A DNA stretch of 7,295 nt from Armatimonadota bacterium (GTDB lineage Bacteria > Armatimonadota > UBA5829). Below the pieces are notes generated by a model. The model saw nothing but the letters and a program-made list of their open reading frames with translations, was not told the DNA's origin and did no database searches. Within the stretch, counting starts at the first letter, position 1, and each line of letters starts with the position of its first letter. Both the position numbers and the translations under genes were made by a program. Location: positions 1 to 7,295 of the forward strand of contig JAMCYN010000086.1 in the NCBI GenBank assembly GCA_023474015.1. The letters are read 5' to 3'. Positions 1 to 4,813 of this stretch are shown in pieces.

Positions 1-450
1 TCCGACCACGGCAACGTGATACTTGGCCAGTTTTGGATTCTCCGGCTTTACCTGCACCGCGCCATTGGAGTGAGCGGCCTCCCAGTCGGCGGCGAATCGC
101 TCGAGTCTTCCGACCGCGACAGGCTCGCCCTTTTTGCCGAGGACGCACAGTTTCTCACACTGCTCTTCCTGCGGACAGACTCGGCCGCAGACCGCGGGCA
201 GGGAGTTGGTCTTTTTGAGTTCTGTCGCCGCGCCTGAGTAATCCTTCTGCTTGATCAAATCGATAAATGCCGGGATGTCGATGTTGACGGGGCACCCCGC
301 CACGCACGGCTTGGTCTTGCAGCTCAAACAGCGCTCGGCTTCATCGAGAGCAGTCTGTTCGGGGTAACCGACGGCCACTTCTTCGAAATTCTTGACGCGT
401 TTGGCCGCGGGCTGTTGCGGCATTGGATTTCGAGGTCCACCCTTTGCCAT
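1..450 (-). CDS. nfnB: NfnB / GltD-like flavoprotein, NADPH-side subunit (N-terminal 150 residues, gene runs off the window)
   Basis: This is the N-terminal part of a protein of the glutamate-synthase-small-subunit family. The visible residues form the iron-sulfur domain: one group of cysteines at 41, 44, 49 and 53 (CLSC...PCVAGCP) and a second at 88, 92, 98 and 102 (CGRVCP...C...C), which in this family bind two [4Fe-4S] clusters. The reading ends at VAVVG, the first strand of the FAD-binding Rossmann fold. The ATG overlaps the stop of the preceding gene by one base (TAATG), with GGAGG nine bases upstream, so the two are translationally coupled. Because the neighbour is NfnA-like, I read the pair as NfnAB, a cytoplasmic electron-bifurcating NADH-dependent reduced ferredoxin:NADP+ oxidoreductase. 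The alternative is the small subunit of glutamate synthase; the missing C-terminus and the gene beyond the window edge would decide. Confidence 0.88.
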   Translation of the reverse strand, partial: MAKGGPRNPMPQQPAAKRVKNFEEVAVGYPEQTALDEAERCLSCKTKPCVAGCPVNIDIPAFIDLIKQKDYSGAATELKKTNSLPAVCGRVCPQEEQCEKLCVLGKKGEPVAVGRLERFAADWEAAHSNGAVQVKPENPKLAKYHVAVVG

Positions 451-1436
451 TATTCCTTACCTCCAGTCGCGACCGCGATACTCTCCCTCGCGGCCTGCTC
501 TTCCTCAAAATAAAACGCCTTGCGGGCCTTCAATTCGTCCCAATCGACTTGGTGAGCGTCGAAGTCCGGCCCATCAACGCACGTAAATATCGTTTTGCCG
601 CCAACTGTCACCCGGCAGCCGCCGCACATCCCCGTGCCGTCGATCATGATGGGGTCGAGGCTGACGATGGTCTTGACGCCGTAGGGTTCGGTGGTCTTCG
701 CGACAAACTTCATCCACATCCCCGTGCCGTCGATCATGATGGGGTCGAGGCTGACGATGGTCTTGACGCCGTAGGGTTCGGTGGTCTTCGCGACAAACTT
801 CATCATCGGCATCGGGCCGATTGCGAAGACAATGTCGATCTTACGGGAGTCGAGGAGGTCCTTGAGAGCGTCCGTCACCAGCCCGTGGCGACCGTAGGAG
901 CCGTCGTCGGTGGTGATGAACTGCTCGTCGGCGACCTCACCCATCTCCTTTTCGAGGATAATGAGCGATTTCTCTCGCGCGCCGATTATCGTAATGAGAT
1001 GATTGCCGGCCTTCTTGAGAGCTACCGCCACGGGGCGCGCGATGGCCGTCCCAACGCCGCCTCCGATGACCACGGCCGTGCCGTAGTTTTCTATCTCGGT
1101 GGGCTTTCCGAGCGGACCCGAAAGGCTGGGGATATCCTCGCCCACATTGAACCGCCCAAGCTCGATCGTGCCCCGACCGACCTCCTGGAAGATCAGAGTT
1201 ATCGTGCCCTTTTTGGGGTCCGAGTCGGAGATCGTCAGCGGCAGCCGCTCGCCGCGCTCACCCGTCCAGACCATCACGAACTGACCGGCCTTCGCGGATG
1301 CGGCGATCAGTGGCGCGTTGATTTCGAACAGCGTAAGGACAGGCGAGAGCTTCTCCTTACGAATGATCGTGTTTCTGACACTTTCCGGGGTCAACTCCGC
1401 CAGGTTGCAGATCTCCCCGTTCGCGTGTTTACTCAT
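450..1436 (-). CDS. nfnA: NfnA-like FAD/[2Fe-2S] reductase subunit carrying a 30-residue internal tandem duplication
   Basis: This 328-residue protein belongs to the ferredoxin-NADP+ reductase / dihydroorotate dehydrogenase electron-transfer subunit family. Residues 51-57 (GQFVMVW) and 64-70 (RLPLTIS) form the FAD-binding barrel motif, 124-130 (IGGGVGT) the nucleotide-binding loop, and 206-212 (IGPMPMM) the conserved turn before the cluster domain. The cluster site is D266, C271, C274 and C286, matching the one-aspartate, three-cysteine pattern known for the NfnA [2Fe-2S] cluster. With NfnB it would couple NAD(H) to ferredoxin and NADP(H). Residues 212-241 are repeated at 242-271; without the extra copy the length would be 298, near the family norm. 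The ATG follows GGAGGAG and lies inside the last codons of the upstream gene (8-base overlap), and the stop overlaps the nfnB start. The first 20 or so residues look longer than usual, but I see no better start. Confidence 0.9.
   Translation of the reverse strand: MSKHANGEICNLAELTPESVRNTIIRKEKLSPVLTLFEINAPLIAASAKAGQFVMVWTGERGERLPLTISDSDPKKGTITLIFQEVGRGTIELGRFNVGEDIPSLSGPLGKPTEIENYGTAVVIGGGVGTAIARPVAVALKKAGNHLITIIGAREKSLIILEKEMGEVADEQFITTDDGSYGRHGLVTDALKDLLDSRKIDIVFAIGPMPMMKFVAKTTEPYGVKTIVSLDPIMIDGTGMWMKFVAKTTEPYGVKTIVSLDPIMIDGTGMCGGCRVTVGGKTIFTCVDGPDFDAHQVDWDELKARKAFYFEEEQAARESIAVATGGKE
625..804 (-). repeat. Perfect 90-bp tandem duplication inside nfnA (625-714 and 715-804)
   Basis: The two 90-base units are identical at every position and exactly adjacent, and the match stops at once on both sides (624 differs from 714, 805 from 715), so there are exactly 2.0 copies and no junction microhomology. 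The unit is in frame and repeats 30 residues from MKFVAKTTEPYG to IDGTGM. Where the copies meet, the first two bases of the Cys271-type codon join the first base of the next unit to give TGG, so the first copy ends in Trp241 where the second has the cluster ligand Cys271. The lack of silent differences means the event is very recent, or is an assembly join made without trimming an overlap. Confidence 0.97.
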
Positions 1437-1710
1437 TTACTCCTCCAATATCATCGTCCTGGATTTCGGTATGATAAGCTTCAATCAGTTCCCGGCTGCG
1501 CTCGGCGTATTCCTCCGGAACGACCACATCGCCCCAGTATCCTTCGCCCATCTTCATCACGCCGTCCATCCACGGCACCATGCGCGATTCAAGCACCACC
1601 GGGATATTCTCGCCGACAAGCACTCCCTTGATGACGTTCGCGACAAACTCATCGGGAGCGCGGTATACAACTACCAGGTTCTCGCCCTGGCCGTGTTCTT
1701 CGTTTGTCAT
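1429..1710 (-). CDS. DUF2007-type small soluble protein
   Basis: This is a 93-residue protein of the DUF2007 family (called 'putative signal transducing protein' in domain databases; real function unknown to me). The family pattern is visible: an opening strand NLVVVYRAPDEF at 11-22, a helix and the segment ENIPVVLESR at 34-43, then DVVVPEEYAERSRELIEAY at 61-79. There is no signal peptide or membrane segment, and the C-terminus is acidic (EIQDDD). The ATG has only a weak AGGCGG-like site upstream. The 12 bases over the start are identical to those over the start of the neighbouring DUF2007-membrane gene, which points to a tandem gene duplication. It follows that gene by 38 bases and overlaps nfnA by eight bases, so it should be co-transcribed and translationally coupled with nfnA. 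A regulatory or accessory link to NfnAB is possible but rests on context only. Confidence 0.85.
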   Translation of the reverse strand: MTNEEHGQGENLVVVYRAPDEFVANVIKGVLVGENIPVVLESRMVPWMDGVMKMGEGYWGDVVVPEEYAERSRELIEAYHTEIQDDDIGGVNE

Positions 1711-1748
1711 ATCAGCCGCCTAACGTATAGCTTCGAATTGCTCTCTTT

Positions 1749-2387
1749 TCAGACACTGTGAATCTTCAATATAGCGCCGTAGCTAAAAATTACGGTCGAC
1801 AGTGCACCAAGGTCGAGAAACAGGCTCATCGGGCACTGAACCCAGTGCATATAAGTGCCGGAAGCTAGAACTAGCGCCACGCCTATTGGGAAGTGCGCTG
1901 CCGTATATATCTTTATGGTAACATGGAATCGGGCGGGAGCGGTCTTCAAGAAATCAATAGGTGACCATATACCGCCAATCAAATATCCTGAGCCAAGTAT
2001 CCACTGCCACCGGTCGAAACCAACGTTCCAAGTCAGCGCAGTCAAGGCTGCCGAAACTACAGCCATAAATACACACCCGGACTTCCATCCCCAAACCGTA
2101 TGTTTCTTTGAATAGAATTCCTGATCTTCAATCTCGGCGTGAGGTTCAATGCTGGCTGATTGGTAGACATCTATCAGGCTTAGTGCTCTCTCCAGAAAAG
2201 CCTGCGGAACAGCAATGTTGGCATAGAACTCCGGGTGCGCAAATGTAGCATAACCGCCCCATGTTGACCTTTCATCCATCAAGACAGCCGGAATGCCTCC
2301 AGCCTCAAGCGCGGATTTCGCCGCATAAGCAGTCAACTGGTCAGGAGCCTGATACACTACAACCAGTTCTTCGCCACTCTCGCTCAT
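1749..2387 (-). CDS. DUF2007 domain fused to a four-helix membrane domain
   Basis: This 212-residue protein has two parts. Residues 7-75 resemble the small protein downstream: ELVVVYQAPDQLTAY, a helix, GGIPAVLMDER, then IAVPQAFLERALSLIDVY. After an acidic linker (about 81-98) come four probable membrane segments at about 103-121, 128-146, 161-181 and 186-207, with WSPIDF and tryptophans near the membrane edges. I do not recognise the membrane part. The DUF2007 domain has no signal peptide and precedes the first helix, so it is probably cytoplasmic. The ATG lies one base after the thioesterase stop (TGATATG), which implies coupled translation, and an AGGG about ten bases upstream may be the ribosome site. 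Parts of the gene are close to 50% GC against about 60% in parts of nth, a mild difference that could mean lower constraint or a separate origin. Confidence 0.78.
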   Translation of the reverse strand: MSESGEELVVVYQAPDQLTAYAAKSALEAGGIPAVLMDERSTWGGYATFAHPEFYANIAVPQAFLERALSLIDVYQSASIEPHAEIEDQEFYSKKHTVWGWKSGCVFMAVVSAALTALTWNVGFDRWQWILGSGYLIGGIWSPIDFLKTAPARFHVTIKIYTAAHFPIGVALVLASGTYMHWVQCPMSLFLDLGALSTVIFSYGAILKIHSV

Positions 2388-2388
2388 A

Positions 2389-2793
2389 TCAGCCGACCCT
2401 AATCATCTTTCCTGTCGCCTCTGCGACTAGAGTGCCTTCGTCATCGGTTGCCCTGGCGCTGGTGGAGATCAAGCGTCCGCTCTCCGATTCGATCTTTCCG
2501 GCGAATTTAAGACGGACTCCAGTCCGCGCGGGCTTCCGCAGTCGTATCGTCATCTCACCTGTGACCGCCATATAGCCTAGAACGTGCACGTACCTCGCCA
2601 TTACCTCATCGAGCACCGTGCTTACGATCCCACCGTGAGTGACCCCCACGTAGCCCTGGTGCTGCTTGCCGGGCGTGAAGTATGTAACGTATTCGTCGCC
2701 CTCCCGATCAAACTCCAGCTTCAGGCCGATTGGGTTCAGCTTCCCGCATACGAAGCAGCCGTTGTCATCGGCCAGTTCGAGTTCGCTCGGCAA
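2389..2793 (-). CDS. PaaI/4HBT-like hotdog-fold thioesterase
   Basis: This is a 134-residue single hotdog domain, a usual length for the PaaI-type acyl-CoA thioesterases, which hydrolyse the thioester bond of acyl-CoAs in the cytoplasm. The substrate cannot be told from sequence. Visible marks are CFVCGKLNPIGLKLEF at 13-28, an opening common in this subgroup, and the active-site helix HGGIVSTVLDEVM at 53-65, where an acidic residue (D62 or E63) is the expected catalytic one. Later strands include EMTIRLRKPARTG and the C-terminal TLVAEATGKMIRVG. The start is TTG, chosen because AAGGAG lies ten bases upstream and the CFVCG motif must be included. This makes the gene overlap the end of nth by 29 bases. 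The next gene starts one base after its stop. Confidence 0.85.
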   Translation of the reverse strand: MPSELELADDNGCFVCGKLNPIGLKLEFDREGDEYVTYFTPGKQHQGYVGVTHGGIVSTVLDEVMARYVHVLGYMAVTGEMTIRLRKPARTGVRLKFAGKIESESGRLISTSARATDDEGTLVAEATGKMIRVG

Positions 2794-3427
2794 AGTAACT
2801 ACACTCCTTTTTCAATATGCAACTCGGGCAGTCCGGCTTTATCGCGTGGCACACCCGCCGCCCGTGAGTGACCATATTCATGTGAAATGAGTATACATCT
2901 CCCGGCGGCACAAGCTCCCGCAGCAGATCGTGCGCCGTGTCCGCGCTCGCTTTGCCGATCAATCCCAGCCGCTCGGCCACCCTGTGAACGTGCGTGTCAA
3001 CCGGCAGCACGGGCCTGTTCAAGGCAAACATCAGCGTGCATGCGGCGGTCTTGCGCCCGACGCCGTCAAACTCCAGCAGATACTCCAGCGCCTGCTCGTC
3101 CGGCAGATCGGCGATCCATTCAAGGTCCAGGTTTCCCTGCTTGTCACGAATCTCCTCAAGGATCCGCTTGATGCGCGGGGCCTTACGGTTCGCGAGCCCA
3201 CCGACCTTTATCGCCTCGGCGATTTCCTCCCATCCCGCCTGTCTGACATCGTCCCACGTGGAGAAGCTCGCACGCAACCGCGCGAACGCTTCATCGCAGT
3301 TTTTTGCGGTGGTGTTTTGAGACAGAATGGTCAGCACGAGTTCGTCGAGAACGGGCAGCCTGCCCACCCATTCTTTTCTACCGTGGCATACGTCCAGCAG
3401 CTCGCGGATGCGGGAAATCTTGCTCAT
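2765..3427 (-). CDS. nth: Endonuclease III (DNA glycosylase / AP lyase)
   Basis: This 220-residue enzyme removes oxidised pyrimidines from DNA and cuts the resulting abasic site, in base excision repair. It shows LTILSQNTTAKN near residue 32, the helix-hairpin-helix EFDGVGRKTA at about 119-128 with catalytic Lys126, and LPVDTHVHRVAERLG with catalytic Asp144. The C-terminal [4Fe-4S] loop has cysteines 193, 200, 203 and 209 in the classic C-x6-C-x2-C-x5-C spacing. All key residues are present. I chose the ATG at 3427: the only longer start is a TTG at 3451 whose codons would overlap the promoter TATAAT. No good ribosome site is seen; GGTGAT directly abuts the ATG. The gene heads the run that ends with nfnAB and overlaps the thioesterase start by 29 bases. 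Confidence 0.95.
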   Translation of the reverse strand: MSKISRIRELLDVCHGRKEWVGRLPVLDELVLTILSQNTTAKNCDEAFARLRASFSTWDDVRQAGWEEIAEAIKVGGLANRKAPRIKRILEEIRDKQGNLDLEWIADLPDEQALEYLLEFDGVGRKTAACTLMFALNRPVLPVDTHVHRVAERLGLIGKASADTAHDLLRELVPPGDVYSFHMNMVTHGRRVCHAIKPDCPSCILKKECSYFAERTRTGR

Positions 3428-3439
3428 ATCACCGGGGTA

Positions 3440-3448
3440 ATTATAGCA
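3440..3448 (-). promoter_or_regulatory. Extended -10 promoter element for nth and downstream genes
   Basis: Read on the minus strand this is TGCTATAAT, a perfect consensus TATAAT with the TGn extension. No convincing -35 hexamer is found 16-18 bases upstream, where the heptanucleotide repeat tract lies; extended -10 promoters often manage without one. Transcription would start near 3433, leaving a leader of only about six bases before the nth ATG at 3427, so the message may be nearly leaderless. It is the first plausible promoter after the terminator at 3721-3762. Confidence 0.6.
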
Positions 3449-3453
3449 CAAAG

Positions 3454-3495
3454 AGGGAATAGGGCATAGGGCTTAAGGTATATGGCATAGGGCGA
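3454..3495 (+). repeat. Heptanucleotide repeat tract A (six degenerate 7-bp units)
   Basis: Six consecutive units read AGGGAAT, AGGGCAT, AGGGCTT, AAGGTAT, ATGGCAT and AGGGCGA. The period of seven and the A-R-G-G-N-A-T consensus are visible by eye. The tract lies immediately upstream of the nth -10 box and occupies the place of a -35 region. Related tracts occur at 3674-3701 and 4730-4771, all in the same orientation. Short tandemly repeated heptamers of this general kind are known in cyanobacteria and other genomes; I cannot confirm how many copies this genome has. Confidence 0.75.
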
Positions 3496-3670
3496 ACGCA
3501 TCTAATCTATTTCGTGTGTTGAAACCACTACGAATGTAGCATCCTGAGCTCCGTCGAAGGAGCGGTGCCGAAGATCGGAGCATTCAATTGTAGCCGCCGC
3601 GTGCTTCGACTGAGCTCAGCATGCTCGCTTCCGTGCTTAAGCGTGCCTGTTGAGAATTTTGATGCGTTCG
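3493..3670. repeat. Nested inverted-repeat element, possible REP/MITE-like hairpin
   Basis: Two levels of symmetry are present. The inner arms, 3538-3561 and 3602-3625, are 24 bases long and pair at 21 of 24 positions around a 40-base loop; each arm carries CTGAGCTC and a TTCGAC/GTCGAA half. The outer arms, 3493-3502 and 3661-3670, are a perfect 10-bp inverted repeat (CGAACGCATC and its complement). The element sits between heptamer tracts A and B. I see no target-site duplication or coding capacity. Sequences like CTTCGACTGAGCTCAG recur as dispersed palindromes in many environmental genomes in my recollection, so a non-autonomous repeat is the best reading. The outer arms are short enough to be chance. 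Confidence 0.55.
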
Positions 3671-3673
3671 TCC

Positions 3674-3701
3674 TGGGAATAGGCAACAGGCAATAGGGGA
3701 G
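3674..3701 (+). repeat. Heptanucleotide repeat tract B (four 7-bp units)
   Basis: Units read TGGGAAT, AGGCAAC, AGGCAAT and AGGGGAG, the same family as the tracts at 3454-3495 and 4730-4771. The AGGCAAC unit is also the first unit of the 4730-4771 tract. This tract lies between the inverted-repeat element and the terminator of the upstream transcription unit. Confidence 0.65.
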
Positions 3702-3720
3702 GGGACCGACATCAGACTAC

Positions 3721-3762
3721 AATGAAAGAACGCCCCGAAGCTATTTAGGTAGCCTCGGGGCG
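3721..3762 (-). terminator. Rho-independent terminator closing the protease/TPR/cysteine-rich gene set
   Basis: The hairpin spans 3731-3762: an 8-bp GC-rich stem (CGCCCCGA with TCGGGGCG), one mismatch, then four more pairs (GCTA with TAGC) around a six-base loop. On the minus strand it is followed by TTCTTTCATT (3730-3721), a T-rich run; on the plus strand no such run follows. It begins 36 bases after the stop of the cysteine-rich gene, so it ends transcription coming from the 6748-3799 genes and insulates the nth promoter. Confidence 0.88.
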
Positions 3763-3798
3763 CTATAGTCAGGCGGGGCGAGTATTCTCGGGTTTGAT

Positions 3799-4020
3799 TT
3801 AGGTTGCACCGGCTCTGTGTAACTCGTCGAAGTCTTCAATATTCTCGCGGAAACGGGCTTTGTAGGTGTTTTCGCACGTGTCACTACAAAACGGAACGGC
3901 CAGTTCAACGCCGCCACCCAGTTCGACAACATCGACCGCCTCGTGATTCGTTGCCACCCTCGCGCCACAATACCCGCATCGACACATTTTTTGACTTATA
4001 GCCTGGTGCCTGTCAACCAC
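3799..4020 (-). CDS. Small cysteine-rich, probable zinc-binding protein (TRASH/MYM-like)
   Basis: This 73-residue protein has a knuckle CRCGYCG (Cys13, Cys15, Cys18) and a second, FCSDTCENTYKARF (Cys45, Cys49), about 27 residues later. A CxxC followed by FCSxxC and a short helix is the pattern of treble-clef TRASH or MYM-type metal-binding domains, so a structural zinc or metal-sensing role is likely; the partner is unknown. The start is GTG at 4020, supported by a strong GGAGGTGAG about six to nine bases upstream. The alternative ATG at residue 12 has no such site. It follows the TPR gene by 99 bases and precedes the terminator by 36, so it is probably the last gene of that transcript, though a promoter in the 99-base gap cannot be excluded. 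Family assignment is tentative. Confidence 0.75.
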   Translation of the reverse strand: MVDRHQAISQKMCRCGYCGARVATNHEAVDVVELGGGVELAVPFCSDTCENTYKARFRENIEDFDELHRAGAT

Positions 4021-4119
4021 GAGAACTCACCTCCGCATTGGTTGTTGCACACTAAATGTATACCCTGTCTCGATATTATGAAACTCGTGAGAATCAGCCG
4101 TCCATCAGAATCTGCTGCA

Positions 4120-4800
4120 TTATTGCATTCCCTTCTCCGCCTTACGCTGTTCCCTTGACCGTGTCATAAACGCCGGCACGTCGGAGGGCGGCCCGCCCCG
4201 TATTATCCGATCGATCTGATTGTGCGGTACTGGGTCCGATGGCTCCAACGCCCGCACGTACCACCACACATTGAACGCCTGCGCGACATACCCCACATGC
4301 TCGTACGAGTGAGCAAGCATGTGCCAAACGAGCTTCGGTGGATCGAACGTAGCCGCCTTCTCGTAGTATAACACCGCCTCATCAAACCGCTCGCGCATGT
4401 AGCAGAAGTAGCCCATGGTGGAATACATTTCGTAATCATCCGGGTTGCTCCACAGGCCTTGCAGCAGAAACGCCTCCGCCTCTTCGTCTCGAAGCGCGCT
4501 CTCCATCAGCCACGCGCCATCTTCGTATGCGTCGAAATCGCGAGGATCGATCTGGGCGATCAGGCGCATCATGGCGATGCACCGTTCGTGCTGGCCGGTA
4601 TGCCAGAATTCTTCGTTGCGCATCCACAGTTTATCCCGCAGCAAAGTGAACGTTTCTTGGAGCGATTCCATCGACTTAGCGGGAATCTGCCGCTGGGCGA
4701 GGCACGGTGCGATCGTGGCGAGAAGGATCAGGCAACAGACAATAGGGAACAGGGAACAGGGAATATGGAACAGAACCGGACCCAGGGTGCGTTGCCTCAT
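4120..4800 (-). CDS. Exported TPR-repeat protein
   Basis: This 226-residue protein has an N-terminal signal peptide: MRQR, a hydrophobic stretch to about residue 34, and a probable signal peptidase I site at APCLA|Q (35/36). It is followed by helical TPR-like repeats at about 62-95, 96-125, 126-155 (GYFCYMRERFDEAVLYYEKAATFDP) and 160-190 (AHSYEHVGYVAQAFNVWWYVRALEPSDP). The tail is basic. TPR proteins are scaffolds for protein contacts; the partner is unknown. It starts 13 bases after the protease stop, with AAGGA eight or so bases before the ATG, so the two are probably co-expressed. Oddly, residues of about 10-24 of the signal peptide are encoded by a degenerate heptanucleotide repeat (4730-4771). 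The Cys residues within the hydrophobic core do not form a clear lipobox. Confidence 0.82.
   Translation of the reverse strand: MRQRTLGPVLFHIPCSLFPIVCCLILLATIAPCLAQRQIPAKSMESLQETFTLLRDKLWMRNEEFWHTGQHERCIAMMRLIAQIDPRDFDAYEDGAWLMESALRDEEAEAFLLQGLWSNPDDYEMYSTMGYFCYMRERFDEAVLYYEKAATFDPPKLVWHMLAHSYEHVGYVAQAFNVWWYVRALEPSDPVPHNQIDRIIRGGPPSDVPAFMTRSREQRKAEKGMQ
4730..4771 (+). repeat. Heptanucleotide repeat tract C (six 7-bp units) within the TPR signal-peptide coding region
   Basis: Consecutive units read AGGCAAC, AGACAAT, AGGGAAC, AGGGAAC, AGGGAAT and ATGGAAC on the plus strand. Six units make 42 bases, a multiple of three, so the tract is compatible with an open frame. On the coding (minus) strand the units read GTTCCCT/ATTCCCT and encode part of FHIPCSLFPIVCCL, the hydrophobic core of the TPR protein's signal peptide. 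It belongs with the tracts at 3454-3495 and 3674-3701. Confidence 0.8.
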
Positions 4801-4813
4801 ATACTTTGTTCCT

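Larger units (their letters stand above)
3428..3798. other. Non-coding interval between the two transcription units
   Basis: I find no supportable gene here. Going down in coordinate it holds the intrinsic terminator (3762-3721), heptamer tract B (3701-3674), the nested inverted repeats (3670-3493), heptamer tract A (3495-3454) and the nth extended -10 box (3448-3440). Two copies of one short-repeat family around one palindromic element make it a repeat-rich intergenic island. The short open frames across it lack ribosome sites and family resemblance. Confidence 0.8.

Noticed and set aside
423..1631. Long plus-strand open frame (402 codons) with a repeated segment
   Set aside because: It is the shadow of nfnA and the DUF2007 gene. 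Its internal repeat is only the reverse reading of the 90-bp duplication.
3428..3451. Upstream TTG start for nth giving a 228-residue product
   Set aside because: Its codons would cover the TATAAT element and the extra eight residues do not resemble the family; the ATG at 3427 gives a normal length.
3493..3670. Insertion sequence
   Set aside because: There is no transposase frame and no target-site duplication; at most a non-autonomous element.
3454..3701. CRISPR array
   Set aside because: The repeats are seven bases long with no spacers, and the longer repeats are inverted rather than regularly spaced direct copies. No cas gene is present.
3741..3968. Alternative minus-strand frame overlapping the cysteine-rich gene
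   Set aside because: It runs through the terminator hairpin, lacks a ribosome site, and has no cysteine motif; the other frame has both a strong GGAGGTGAG site and metal-binding pattern.
4011..4016. TTGACA on the minus strand as a -35 box
   Set aside because: The nearest TATAAG lies only ten bases downstream, far from the 16-18 required, and it is inside the coding region of the cysteine-rich protein.
4097..4123. Eight-codon open frame overlapping the TPR stop (TAATG)
   Set aside because: Too short to judge, with no support beyond an overlapping ATG; likely chance.
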